Below, piece after piece: positions 9,754 to 18,512 of a stretch of DNA of 64,000 nt. Under the pieces are notes generated by a model. The model had not been told where the DNA came from. It saw only the letters and a list, made by a program, of their open reading frames with translations, and did no database searches. The position numbers and the translations under genes were made by a program. The number at the start of each line of letters is the position of its first letter. The stretch's first letter is position 1. This DNA comes from an uncultured Winogradskyella sp. (lineage in GTDB: Bacteria; Bacteroidota; Bacteroidia; Flavobacteriales; Flavobacteriaceae): positions 182,084-246,083 of the forward strand of contig NZ_CANMIW010000007.1 of assembly GCF_947498005.1 (NCBI RefSeq). The letters are read 5' to 3'.

Positions 9754-9786
9754 AGACCTGACAGGTTTTTGAAACCTGTTAGGTCT
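9754..9786. repeat. CCTGACAGG palindromic repeat, copy 2
   Basis: AGACCTGACAGGTTT and AAACCTGTTAGGTCT pair over 15 bp with one G-T wobble and a TTG loop. This is the same element as at 7792-7820, and a half copy stands at 9121-9133. It lies between two forward genes. Confidence 0.85.
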
Positions 9787-9812
9787 AAACAACATTACAT
9801 TATCTTTACCAA

Positions 9813-10232
9813 ATGCAAAACATCTTTGTAACCATAGCAAAATTCCCTTATTCTACGGAAGCCCAAATTGCCAAAGGACGCTTAGAAGCAGATGGCATAG
9901 ACGTTTTTCTTAGAGATAATTTAACCATAGACACAGATCCTTTGGTGAGCCAAGCTATTGGTGGTGTAAAACTAAAAGTACTGGCTAAAGACGAAGAAAA
10001 AGCGAGAGTTATTCTACAATCCATTAAAGCCTATTCCGTAGATGACGATGGTAATCCTATTGTTTGCCCAAATTGTAAAGGCGAACATATTGAAATGTAC
10101 ACCACCATCACTAATTTAAAATCTTTAATGTCTTTTCTTATTGGTTTTATTACTGGCACTTTACCTTTTAGCACACGTTACAAGTATAAATGTGAAGATT
10201 GCAATACTGAATTCCCAATTAAAGCGCTATAA
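9813..10232 (+). CDS. DUF2007 family protein with C-terminal zinc ribbon
   Basis: A 139-residue protein. The N-terminal 70 residues (FVTIAKFPYSTEAQIAKGRL, DVFLRDN, GGVKLKV) are a DUF2007 domain, labelled a putative signal-transducing domain in family databases. A zinc-ribbon-like part follows with CPNC near residue 87 and CEDC near residue 130. Between them is a hydrophobic stretch (LKSLMSFLIGFITGTLPF). No enzyme activity is known. A TATCTTTA box ends 4 bp before the ATG, so the mRNA may be leaderless. Its last 14 bp overlap the convergent MocR gene. Confidence 0.8.
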   Translation: MQNIFVTIAKFPYSTEAQIAKGRLEADGIDVFLRDNLTIDTDPLVSQAIGGVKLKVLAKDEEKARVILQSIKAYSVDDDGNPIVCPNCKGEHIEMYTTITNLKSLMSFLIGFITGTLPFSTRYKYKCEDCNTEFPIKAL

Positions 10233-11715
10233 CATTAGTATACGCATTTTTCAATTTCTGAATCACAATTTCGAGTTCTTCTTCGTTTAAATGACCAAAA
10301 CCAAAACGAATAGCACAGGTATTTTTATCTTGATATAAAATGGTTTTCGGCAGAAATAAATCTAATTTTTCAGCTTCTTCAGCCAATTTAACTAATGATA
10401 TGGTTTCGATAAATTGTAACCAAATAGCTAATCCACCTGACGGTTGTTCCCAAGTGATAATAGCTTCAAAATGCAGCTTTAAAAAACGACATAAGCTATC
10501 GAGACGCTGTTTGTAAGTAACAATATTCTTTTTCTTTAAACGGTATATTTCGCCTTCAGAAATTAATTCGGCTAGCATTTGTTCTTGTATTAAATCACCT
10601 TGCTTATCTAATAATTGCAGATAGTTTTTAGCTTCTGAAATTAAATTTTCTGGTGCCACCACAAAACCTGTATGAAAACTTGGAAATAACGACTGTCCTA
10701 ATTTGCCTAAATAAATAACCATACCATTAACATCTGCACTTGCCATTGGTAACATGGCAGAACCTGTAAATTGAAAATCGTAATCGTAATCATCTTCTAT
10801 AATGGCAAAACCATAATTTTTAGCCAGTTGCAATAATTCTAATCGACGATTAGCACTTAAAGTTACTGTGGTTGGGTAATCTCTATTGGCGCAGATGTAC
10901 AGACATCGAATACTTCCAGCTAAAAAGTGGCTTTTTATATATTCAACATTTAGACCTTCTTCATCTACAGGAATGGTTCTTATAGTTGCACCTGCTTGCT
11001 GAAAAATCATATTTGCCGCATAATTACTCAACTGCCCAACTAAGACTAAATCGTTTTGTTTAATTATCAATTGAGATACAATGTATAAGCTCATTTCTGT
11101 GCTTCGCGTGTTCAATAAATTGTTGGGTTTTATATGAAATCCACGTGTTGCGTTCAGGAAATTACAAAGTTGCTTACTAAAAACCGAAGGGATTAGCGCA
11201 CTCGTTCTATTCCACTTAATGATAAGCGGTTTCCGTTTCATGGCTGCACTGTACCATCTTGAAAATTGATGCACAGGATGTAATCTTAAATCGGGTTTAC
11301 CATCACTAATGGTATATTTTGCAACAGTTTCTTCTGTTGTTGATGCTAAATGAAACGATTGCTGAAACGGGAAACCAGCCACTTTTGGATATGCATAAGC
11401 TTGATGAATATGCTGCGTTGCTGCTTTAATTTTGGTGTCTGAGGCATCTGGTATTAATACAAACGTGCCTTTATTGGCTACAATTTCCACCCAACCTTGT
11501 GATGCCAATTCATCATAAATAGCTACTGCAGTATTTCTGTGAATATTTAATAACTCACTCAACACACGTGTACCTGGTAATTTAGTTCCTTTTTCTAAAT
11601 AACCACGCTGTATCGCATTTATGACTTGCTGCGCCACTTGAATGTAAACAGGTTGAACCAAAGTCTTATTAAACGTGACAAGTTGCTTTAAAATATCGTT
11701 AACCGGACTATTCAT
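10219..11715 (-). CDS. MocR/PdxR-type GntR regulator with aminotransferase fold
   Basis: Transcription regulator of 498 residues. A GntR winged helix (about residues 15-85; LPGTRVLSELLNIHRNTAVAIYDEL) is joined to a fold-type I aminotransferase domain. PLP-site residues are visible: the EDDYDYDF segment (residues 307-314) and the likely Schiff-base lysine K338 in YLGKLGQSLFP. Such proteins sense PLP or amino compounds and usually control a divergent gene. Here that gene encodes a TonB-dependent receptor, and an imperfect dyad CTGGAC-N10-GTCCGG lies 11 bp upstream of this gene. A PdxR-like role in vitamin B6 control is possible, but no pdx gene is adjacent. Confidence 0.88.
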   Translation of the reverse strand: MNSPVNDILKQLVTFNKTLVQPVYIQVAQQVINAIQRGYLEKGTKLPGTRVLSELLNIHRNTAVAIYDELASQGWVEIVANKGTFVLIPDASDTKIKAATQHIHQAYAYPKVAGFPFQQSFHLASTTEETVAKYTISDGKPDLRLHPVHQFSRWYSAAMKRKPLIIKWNRTSALIPSVFSKQLCNFLNATRGFHIKPNNLLNTRSTEMSLYIVSQLIIKQNDLVLVGQLSNYAANMIFQQAGATIRTIPVDEEGLNVEYIKSHFLAGSIRCLYICANRDYPTTVTLSANRRLELLQLAKNYGFAIIEDDYDYDFQFTGSAMLPMASADVNGMVIYLGKLGQSLFPSFHTGFVVAPENLISEAKNYLQLLDKQGDLIQEQMLAELISEGEIYRLKKKNIVTYKQRLDSLCRFLKLHFEAIITWEQPSGGLAIWLQFIETISLVKLAEEAEKLDLFLPKTILYQDKNTCAIRFGFGHLNEEELEIVIQKLKNAYTNVIAL

Positions 11716-11725
11716 TGTTTTAAAA

Positions 11726-11747
11726 CTGGACTAGTTTAATCGTCCGG
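11726..11747. promoter_or_regulatory. Putative MocR operator
   Basis: CTGGAC and GTCCGG form a dyad with a 10-bp spacer. ACTGGACTA also resembles the repeated GTGGACTA words known from PdxR-type sites, and a related CCGGACTA lies at 11703-11710 inside the gene start. The position between the MocR gene and the TonB receptor suits control of both. Confidence 0.5.
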
Positions 11748-11812
11748 AAAGTTACGACTTTTGCAACATAAAATTAAACCAAGCAATAACCTGTATTGCA
11801 AAACTTATAGAG

Positions 11813-13648
11813 ATGAAAAAATCAATCTTACTTTTTATCGTTTTAGCTTTTAGTGTCTTTCAATCGAGCGCACAAAACGAACAACCAGAAATTAAAACGG
11901 ATTCTTTAAGTGAAGTTATAGTGACGTCTACACGAATAGATTTACCCTTTAAAGAAAATTCTAGAACCATAAACATTATTACAGCAACTGATATTAAAAA
12001 TAGTTCTGCGACCAACATGGCAGATTTATTACAGCAAGTTGCTGGTGTAGATATTAGAAGACGTGGCACAGGCGGAAGTCAGGCCGATTTATTTATTAGA
12101 GGTGGTGGTTTTGACCAAACACTTCTATTAATTGATGGTATAAAAATGGACGATGCTCAAACTGGTCATCACACCATGAATGCCGCTTTACCTCTAGAAG
12201 TTATTGAGCGTATTGAAATTATAAAAGGGCCTGCAGCTCGAGTTTTTGGACAAAATGCTTTTACTGGTGCTATTAATATTGTGACTAAATCTAACGTAAA
12301 CAACGCTGTTTCTGCAAATGTTGAAGCTGGTTCTTTTGGTCAGCTTAACGGTTCTGTAACCGTTGGATCAAAATTAGAAAACTCAACACATATTTTTCAT
12401 GCTGGGAAAATGACGTCTGATGGTTATCGAAATAATACAGATTATGAAAATTCGAATTATTTCTTAAAGAGTGTTTTCAACAAAAAAGCACAACCTATTG
12501 AAATGATTGCCACATTTTTTGAAAAGAATTTTGGTGCTGAAAATTTCTATACACCATCGAGTTGGGGTTTTAATGAATATGAAGAAACACAAAACAGTTT
12601 AATTGCTTTTACAACAACTTTTAAATCTGAACGACTAAAAATTCAACCACGTGTGTATTGGAAACGTAATCAAGACATGTTCTTATTACAACGTGATGAC
12701 CCTAATTTTTTTAGAAATTTTCATATTTCGAATAAAATTGGTGCTGAAGCCAATGCGTCCTATAAATCTGAATTAGGCGAAACTGGTTTTGGTGTCGACC
12801 TTTCTAAAACCTATTTAAAAAGTAACAATTTAGGGCAACGTAATCGTTTTATGGCAACGGTTTTCTTAGAACATAGATTTGAACTTGCCGATAACCGATT
12901 AGACATTACACCTGGTGTGGCAATGACGTATTTTTCGGATTTTAAATTTAATGCCTTTCCTGGATTAGAAATTGGTTTTGATATTACTAACAACTTAAAA
13001 GCTTACGGAAATGTTGGTTATACCTACAGAATACCAACCTACACAGATTTGTATTACAACGGTGGCGGAAGTATTGGGAATCCGGATTTAGAACCAGAAG
13101 ATGCCTTAGCTCAAGAACTAGGACTAAAATATATAACGCCAAAATTCTCAGTAACCTTGGCCGCTTTTAACAGAGATGCTAAAAACCTTATTGATTATGT
13201 AAGACAAAATACTACTGAAGAATCCTTTACAGCAACCAATATTGCCGAAGTCAACACAAAAGGGTTTGAGTTTGATGCGTCTTATAATTTTAAGTTGAAT
13301 AACATCAGCCAAACTTTAGCTATTGGTTATAGCTTTTTAGAAGATGATATTTTAGACCAAAACCCAGAATTATCGCGTTACTCCTTAAACACGCTAAAAC
13401 ATCATTTTACAACACGATTAAGCACAAAATTATTTAAAAATATAAGTCAGAATATCGTTTACAAATACGCGGAACGTACCATAGGACAAACTTACAACGT
13501 TTGGGATGCTTCTATTGTAATGGCATTAAAACAAGTGGAATTATCAATTACAGCAAGTAATATTTTTGATGCTGATTATATTGAATCTGGGTTTACACCA
13601 ATGCCACCAAGTAATGTGTTGTTTGGTATGCGTTACAAATTTAAATAA
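11813..13648 (+). CDS. TonB-dependent outer-membrane receptor (BtuB-like)
   Basis: Outer-membrane gated channel of 611 residues. A signal peptide (about residues 1-20, ending SSAQ) is followed by a TonB-box-like region SLSEVIVTSTR. The plug domain covers about residues 35-155 (DLLQQVAGVDIRRRG, LFIRGGGFDQTLLLIDGIK, IEIIKGPAARVFGQNAFTGAINIVTK). A 22-strand barrel ends in the aromatic FGMRYKFK. Its size is that of cobalamin/siderophore receptors without an N-terminal carboxypeptidase-like domain. The divergent MocR regulator suggests its substrate or regulation is tied to PLP or an amino compound. The substrate is unknown. Confidence 0.88.
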   Translation: MKKSILLFIVLAFSVFQSSAQNEQPEIKTDSLSEVIVTSTRIDLPFKENSRTINIITATDIKNSSATNMADLLQQVAGVDIRRRGTGGSQADLFIRGGGFDQTLLLIDGIKMDDAQTGHHTMNAALPLEVIERIEIIKGPAARVFGQNAFTGAINIVTKSNVNNAVSANVEAGSFGQLNGSVTVGSKLENSTHIFHAGKMTSDGYRNNTDYENSNYFLKSVFNKKAQPIEMIATFFEKNFGAENFYTPSSWGFNEYEETQNSLIAFTTTFKSERLKIQPRVYWKRNQDMFLLQRDDPNFFRNFHISNKIGAEANASYKSELGETGFGVDLSKTYLKSNNLGQRNRFMATVFLEHRFELADNRLDITPGVAMTYFSDFKFNAFPGLEIGFDITNNLKAYGNVGYTYRIPTYTDLYYNGGGSIGNPDLEPEDALAQELGLKYITPKFSVTLAAFNRDAKNLIDYVRQNTTEESFTATNIAEVNTKGFEFDASYNFKLNNISQTLAIGYSFLEDDILDQNPELSRYSLNTLKHHFTTRLSTKLFKNISQNIVYKYAERTIGQTYNVWDASIVMALKQVELSITASNIFDADYIESGFTPMPPSNVLFGMRYKFK

Positions 13649-13654
13649 TTGTGG

Positions 13655-15428
13655 ATTCCTGCCTTCGCAGGAATGACAAACAGAGTAAACATAATTATTC
13701 TTGTAAAAATCCTGCTAAGTCTTTTTTTGATTTTGCAGGATTTTTTTATACATACAAGGTTTTTGAAACCTTTCAGGACAGCTATTAAACTAATTAGTCA
13801 CGAATGCGTTTGAATAAACTAGAAGTCTATGAGTAAAACAGGAATATCATTCTTAAAAACAAAAAGTTATTGGCATTCTTGAAATTTATGTCATTCCTGC
13901 GCAGGCAGGAATCCACAATAAAGCAACCTAGTTTAAAACAATTCCTATAATTCTAACAACGAGTAATTATAGAAAGTAATATCACATACAATAATTATGA
14001 TAATGAGTGGATTCCTGCCTGCGCAGGAATGACAAAGGGCTTATGTTTGAAAATGCGGCTATTTACAGAAAAAAACCTACTGAATTTCTCAACTTAAAAA
14101 CAATTCATATCTTTATTAAAATCAAAAATTCTTTTACCTCTAAAAAAGAGACAAACCCTCAGTTTAAAAAAAGTTCATCCACAATGCATCAATAAAATCA
14201 TGCATAGAAACGTACATCAATATTACCTCTACATACTATCCAACAAGTATAATGGAACTTTGTATATTGGTGTTACCAATGATTTAGAGCGCAGAATGTT
14301 TGAACACAAGAACAAGTTAATCGAAGGTTTCACTAAAAAATACAGTCTAAATAGATTAATATATTTTGAAACCTATCAGTATGTTAATGATGCTATTAAG
14401 AGAGAAAAGAATATGAAAAAATGGAAACGTCAATGGAAGATAAATCTTATTGAAGAAGAGAATCCTATCTGGAAAGATTTATCTAAAGACTGGACTTGTT
14501 TTCAATAGTTGAATAGGTTTTAATCATTTAGGATATACATTTTCATTCCAATTTGTCATTCCTGCGAAGGCAGGAATCCACAACAATAGAACACAGCTCC
14601 AACATTTCCTATAATTCCTATAATATTCAATTATACAAAGAATAAAACTAGACGAACAAAAAGGACATTAGTAGATTCCTGCCTGCGCAGGAATGACAAA
14701 CAGAGGAACATAATTCTTATCCTAATTATAATGCATAATCTTTTTATTTTTCTAACCCTTAATGGGACAATCTCACTCTTACCTATAAACAAGTTACTGT
14801 CATTCCTGCGAAGGCAGGAATCCACAATAACTGAACACATCTTCAATATTTCCTATAATTTCTATAATTTTCAACTACGCAAAGAGTAAAACTAGACGAA
14901 CAAAAAGGACATTAGTAGATTCCTGCCTGCGCAGGAATGACAAAGAGCGGTAACAAAATTTTTATCCTAATTATACCGCATAATCTTTTTATTTTTCTAA
15001 TCCTTAATGGGACAATCTCACTCTTACCTATAAACAAGTTACTGTCATTCCTGCGAAGGCAGGAATCCACAACAATAGAACACAGCTCCAACATTTCCTA
15101 TAATTCCTATAATATTCAATTACGCAAAGAGTAAAACTAGACTAACAAAAAGGTCGTTGTAGATTCCTGCCTGCGCAGGAATGACAAAGAGCGGTAACAA
15201 AATTTTTATCCTAATTATACCGCATAATCTTTTTATTTTTATAATCCTTAATCGAACAATCTCACTCTTACAAGTAAACAAGTTACTGTCATTCCTGCGT
15301 AGGCAGGAATCCACAATAACAGAATACAGCTTAAATAATTTCTATAATTCCAACAACGAGTAATTTTATAAAGTAGTATCACATACAATAATTAAGGATA
15401 CTGAGTAGATTCCTGCCTACGCAGGAAT
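13655..15428. repeat. Array of eleven alternating 20-bp palindromes (REP/BIME-like)
   Basis: Copies of ATTCCTGCCTTCGCAGGAAT or close variants start at 13655, 13893, 14011, 14558, 14675, 14802, 14919, 15047, 15163, 15291 and 15409. Odd-numbered copies read GGATTCC...GAATGAC, even ones the reverse, so orientation alternates strictly. Spacers alternate near 117 and 127 bp. From 14671 to 15405 this gives a tandem unit of 244, 244 and 246 bp that includes the spacer sequence. Two broken half copies follow at 15436-15470. Spacers around 13893-14011 match those around 15291-15409. Variation is concentrated in the loop (CTTCG, CTGCG, CTACG). The array brackets the GIY-YIG gene. Confidence 0.95.
14200..14508 (+). 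CDS. Standalone GIY-YIG endonuclease domain protein
   Basis: A 102-residue single-domain protein of the GIY-YIG superfamily (UPF0213/YhbQ and UvrC N-terminal type). YYLYIL at residues 8-13 and LYIGVT at 21-26 form the two halves of the signature. The conserved Arg lies in NDLERRMFEH, and the metal-binding Glu is probably that of YFETYQ. The C-terminus is basic (KREKNMKKWKRQWK). It stands alone inside the palindromic repeat array, between copies 3 and 4, with no operon partner. It may act on branched or palindromic DNA; a link to the repeats is inferred from location only. Confidence 0.88.
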   Translation: MHRNVHQYYLYILSNKYNGTLYIGVTNDLERRMFEHKNKLIEGFTKKYSLNRLIYFETYQYVNDAIKREKNMKKWKRQWKINLIEEENPIWKDLSKDWTCFQ

Positions 15429-15470
15429 AACAAAAAGCAGGAATGACAAAGAGCAGGAATGACAAACAGA

Positions 15471-15828
15471 GGGTTTTAGTAACTATAGACTAATGTATTC
15501 TAAATAACCACAAATCAATCAAATAAAATATTTTTCAATAAAACTGTAACAAAATTCTTTCATCTGCTACTTATATCTTGAAAGTGGTTAAGATTTTAAT
15601 CTTTTATGAAGCTTCAAAAGCATTAAAACAACCACACTACAAATAACCATCATATACATTTTACATTCCTAATTTTGGATAAATACTTATCCAATCCAAG
15701 ATTTAGAAATAACCAGGACATTATATGTCTTATTTGGTGGCCATTTTGTGTCTAATTTACTTTCAAATTAATAAGCCTAAAACCTTATTAGGTTGTATAT
15801 TTATTAACTCAAATAAAACCCTAGAATT
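15471..15828. other. Intergenic stretch without a recognised gene
   Basis: AT-rich sequence between the last half-palindrome and the NfeD-like gene. It holds the promoter region for the flotillin operon, but I see no clear TAnnTTTG box, stable hairpin or conserved small ORF in it. Confidence 0.5.
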
Positions 15829-16452
15829 ATGGCAGACTGGTTTTCAAATTTAGAATTACTTTCCAAAATATATTGGTTAACGGCTATCCTTGGTTCTCTT
15901 GTGTTTTCTGTAGTTATGATTATGGCATTTACAGGAGGCGATGCTGATGATATTGATGGCGATATAGAAGCCGGATTTCAGTTTATTTCCTTTAAAAACC
16001 TTGTTGGCTTCTTTACCATTTTTGGTTGGAGTGGCATTGCGTGTTTAGACACAGGACTTTCAACACCATTAACTATTATAGTTTCTACAGTTTGTGGTCT
16101 ATTAATGATGGTTATTATGGCAACACTTTTCTACTTTATTAGTAAACTAACGGATAGTGGTACTTTAAATTATAAAAATGCTATTGATGCTGTTGGCGAA
16201 GTCTATTTAACTATTGGCGAAGACCGTTCTAGAATGGGAAAAGTAAATGTTAGCGTACAAGGTACAATGAGAGAATTAGATGCACTAACAGATTCGTTAA
16301 CACCATTAAAAACCGGAACCATTATAAAAGTCGTTGATGTAACCTCAAACGGTATTTTAATTGTGGACCAAACCCGAAAACCTATTGAAGCTTCTAAAGT
16401 ACAACCTGACCCTTTATTGAGTAACGACACTCAAAAGAAAATATCTAACTAA
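15829..16452 (+). CDS. NfeD-like membrane protein, flotillin partner
   Basis: A 207-residue protein with three hydrophobic helices (about residues 15-33, 47-68 and 78-105) and a C-terminal OB-fold-like domain (AVGEVYLTIGEDRSRMGKVNVSVQGTMRELDA, whose key part is GKVNVSVQG). This is the arrangement of short NfeD/YuaF proteins. It stands 27 bp upstream of the flotillin gene, as yuaF stands beside floT in Bacillus. The pair is thought to organise membrane microdomains. The acidic DADDIDGDIE loop after the first helix is a typical feature of this subgroup. Confidence 0.82.
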   Translation: MADWFSNLELLSKIYWLTAILGSLVFSVVMIMAFTGGDADDIDGDIEAGFQFISFKNLVGFFTIFGWSGIACLDTGLSTPLTIIVSTVCGLLMMVIMATLFYFISKLTDSGTLNYKNAIDAVGEVYLTIGEDRSRMGKVNVSVQGTMRELDALTDSLTPLKTGTIIKVVDVTSNGILIVDQTRKPIEASKVQPDPLLSNDTQKKISN

Positions 16453-16479
16453 AAAAACAAACCTTCAAATTTAAAAACT

Positions 16480-17904
16480 ATGACATTACTAACCATTCAA
16501 GAAAATTTTAATGTGGACAGCTTAGGCGTTCCTATGCTCGCCATTTTTGTGGTCTTATTTATTGTACTGACCTTAATTATTTTAATCAAACGCTACAAAC
16601 GTTGTCCTTCGGATAGAATCTTAGTAGTCTATGGTAAAGTCGGTGGCGGACAGTCGGCCAAGTGTATTCACGGTGGAGCAGCCTTTATTATTCCTGTGAT
16701 TCAAGATTATGAATTTTTAGATTTAACGCCAATTTCTATTGAGGTGAATTTGGTTAATGCGTTATCTAAACAAAACATTCGTGTTAATGTACCTTCACGT
16801 TTTACAATTGGTGTGTCTACAGAACCTGGAGTAATGCAAAATGCTGCAGAACGTTTATTAGGTTTAGGCGCACAAGATGTACAAGAATTAGCGAAAGAAA
16901 TTATTTTCGGTCAGTTACGTTTGGTAGTTGCTTCTATGGATATTGAAGAAATTAACAACGATCGCGATAAGTTTTTAACTAACATTTCGCAGTCGGTTGA
17001 AACGGAATTGAAGAAAGTAGGTTTAAAATTAATCAACGTAAACATTACAGATATTGTTGACGAGTCTGGTTATATTGAAGCCCTTGGTAAAGAAGCTGCT
17101 GCACACGCTATTAACGCAGCGCGTAAATCGGTTGCAGAGAAAACTAGAGATGGTTCTATTGGTGAAGCTAATGCTGTACAAGATGAAAGAACACAAGTTG
17201 CTGCTGCCAATGCACAAGCTGTAGAAGGCGAAAACACAGCAAAAATTGCAGTTGCCAATTCAGATTCTACACGTCGTCAGCGTGAAGCCGAAGCAGAACG
17301 TGTGGCTATTGCGTCTGAGAAAGTACAAGCTGCAAAAGCCTTAGAAGAGTCTTATGCTGCAGAGCAAGAAGCAGAAACCGCAAGAGCAGAACGTGAGCGT
17401 TCATCTCAAATGGCAGATATTATTGTACCTGCTGAAATTGATAAACAAAAGGCTGAAATTGATGCAGAAGCAGAAGCTGAGCGTATTAGACGTAAAGCAA
17501 AAGGTGAGGCAGATGCGATATTGTTTAAAGCACAAGCCGAAGCACAAGGTCAGTTTGAAATCTTAACTAAGCAAGCAGCTGGTATGGAGCAAATTGTAAA
17601 AGCGGCTGGTAACAACAGTAGAGATGCCGTATTATTATTAATTGCAGACAAATTACCAGAATTAGTACAAGCACAAGCAGACGCTATTAAGAATATTAAA
17701 ATAGATAAAGTAACTGTTTGGGATGGTGGTTCTAGCAGTGAAGATGGCAAATCATCTACGGCTAATTTCTTATCAGGTATGTACAAATCAGTACCACCTT
17801 TACAAGATATGTTTAATATGGCTGGTATGGATTTACCAGAGTATTTAAAAGGTAAAGACAAAAAACAAATTGAAGCAGAAGATGCTAAAATTGAAAAGTC
17901 TTAA
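16480..17904 (+). CDS. Flotillin-family SPFH protein (FloT/YqiK-like)
   Basis: A 474-residue membrane-associated scaffold. One N-terminal helix (about residues 15-37) is followed by the SPFH/band-7 domain (about 40-220; RILVVYGKVGGGQSAKCIHGG, VNVPSRFTIGVS, whose ends mark the domain). A long Ala/Glu-rich coiled coil fills about 220-400, and a C-terminal segment follows. Flotillins oligomerise into rings at membrane domains and affect the assembly of membrane proteins. Co-transcription with the NfeD-like gene is likely (27 bp apart), and a terminator follows. Confidence 0.92.
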   Translation: MTLLTIQENFNVDSLGVPMLAIFVVLFIVLTLIILIKRYKRCPSDRILVVYGKVGGGQSAKCIHGGAAFIIPVIQDYEFLDLTPISIEVNLVNALSKQNIRVNVPSRFTIGVSTEPGVMQNAAERLLGLGAQDVQELAKEIIFGQLRLVVASMDIEEINNDRDKFLTNISQSVETELKKVGLKLINVNITDIVDESGYIEALGKEAAAHAINAARKSVAEKTRDGSIGEANAVQDERTQVAAANAQAVEGENTAKIAVANSDSTRRQREAEAERVAIASEKVQAAKALEESYAAEQEAETARAERERSSQMADIIVPAEIDKQKAEIDAEAEAERIRRKAKGEADAILFKAQAEAQGQFEILTKQAAGMEQIVKAAGNNSRDAVLLLIADKLPELVQAQADAIKNIKIDKVTVWDGGSSSEDGKSSTANFLSGMYKSVPPLQDMFNMAGMDLPEYLKGKDKKQIEAEDAKIEKS

Positions 17905-17920
17905 GACGTACTAAAACTCA

Positions 17921-17955
17921 AAAAAGTCCATTTGTAACCGAATGGGCTTTTTTTA
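17921..17955 (+). terminator. Terminator of the NfeD-flotillin operon
   Basis: AAAAGTCCATT and AATGGGCTTTT pair around an eight-base loop, followed by a run of seven Ts. It lies between the flotillin gene and the next forward gene. Confidence 0.85.
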
Positions 17956-17971
17956 ACCTTAAAAGTCAACT

Positions 17972-18445
17972 ATGACGATATTTAAATTCAAACAAAAAAA
18001 TTTACTATGGCAGCAAGTTCTAGGAATTTTTGCCTTAGTTGTTGGAGTTATAGCCACTTTAGATGACCTAAAAGGCATAGTTCCACTATTTATAGGTGTC
18101 TATTTATTGATACAAGCTGGTGTTGAGCTAAATTTTGAACAAAACACCTACAGACGTACTAAATCCGTATTTGGTATTAGTGTAGGCAAATGGCAACCAC
18201 TTCCAGAAATAGATTATGTCTCTGTTTTTAAAACCATAGAAACTACAACAGTTTGGGCAGCTAGTGCAAGCGCAAATATTTCTAGTGATATTGTTAAGGT
18301 CATTCTTTTTTATAACACCAATCAGAAAATTGAAATTTACGATACTAAAGACGTAGATGACGCCTTCACAAAAGCCAAGCAAGTCGCTTCAATTCTACAA
18401 ATTGATGTTTTAGATGCGACCACACGAGAAACAACTTGGTTGTAA
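17972..18445 (+). CDS. Membrane protein paralogous to the one at 9196-9744
   Basis: A 157-residue protein of no family I can name. Two hydrophobic helices (about residues 13-30 and 34-52) form a hairpin. The cytoplasmic-looking domain that follows has KWQPLPEIDYVSVFKT and ends with the IDVLDAT segment also seen in the 9196 protein. The layout suggests a small membrane-anchored PH-like domain. It lies after the flotillin terminator, so it is probably a separate unit, although some read-through is possible. Confidence 0.7.
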   Translation: MTIFKFKQKNLLWQQVLGIFALVVGVIATLDDLKGIVPLFIGVYLLIQAGVELNFEQNTYRRTKSVFGISVGKWQPLPEIDYVSVFKTIETTTVWAASASANISSDIVKVILFYNTNQKIEIYDTKDVDDAFTKAKQVASILQIDVLDATTRETTWL

Positions 18446-18483
18446 TTTAACAACTTTTAAAAGTTAGTCTACAAAGCTTTTTA

Positions 18484-18491
18484 TAATTTTG
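18484..18491 (+). promoter_or_regulatory. -7 box upstream of the cupin-like gene
   Basis: TAATTTTG matches TAnnTTTG and lies 21 bp before the TTG start codon. No clear -33 TTTG is visible at the ideal distance. Confidence 0.5.
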
Positions 18492-18512
18492 ACGTCTAAA
18501 TTCAACTGACTT

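Noticed and set aside
14007..14195. A 62-codon forward frame just before the GIY-YIG gene
   Set aside because: It starts inside a palindrome copy (DSCLRRNDKG) and its remainder has no protein-like pattern.
14631..15363. Open frames of 60-71 codons with peptides such as FLRRQEST, VIPAQAG and DSCLRRND
   Set aside because: These are translations of the palindromic repeats themselves in several frames and on both strands, not genes.
13655..15428. CRISPR array
   Set aside because: The repeats are 20-bp palindromes in alternating orientation with spacers of about 117 and 127 bp that are themselves repeated; there are no cas genes.
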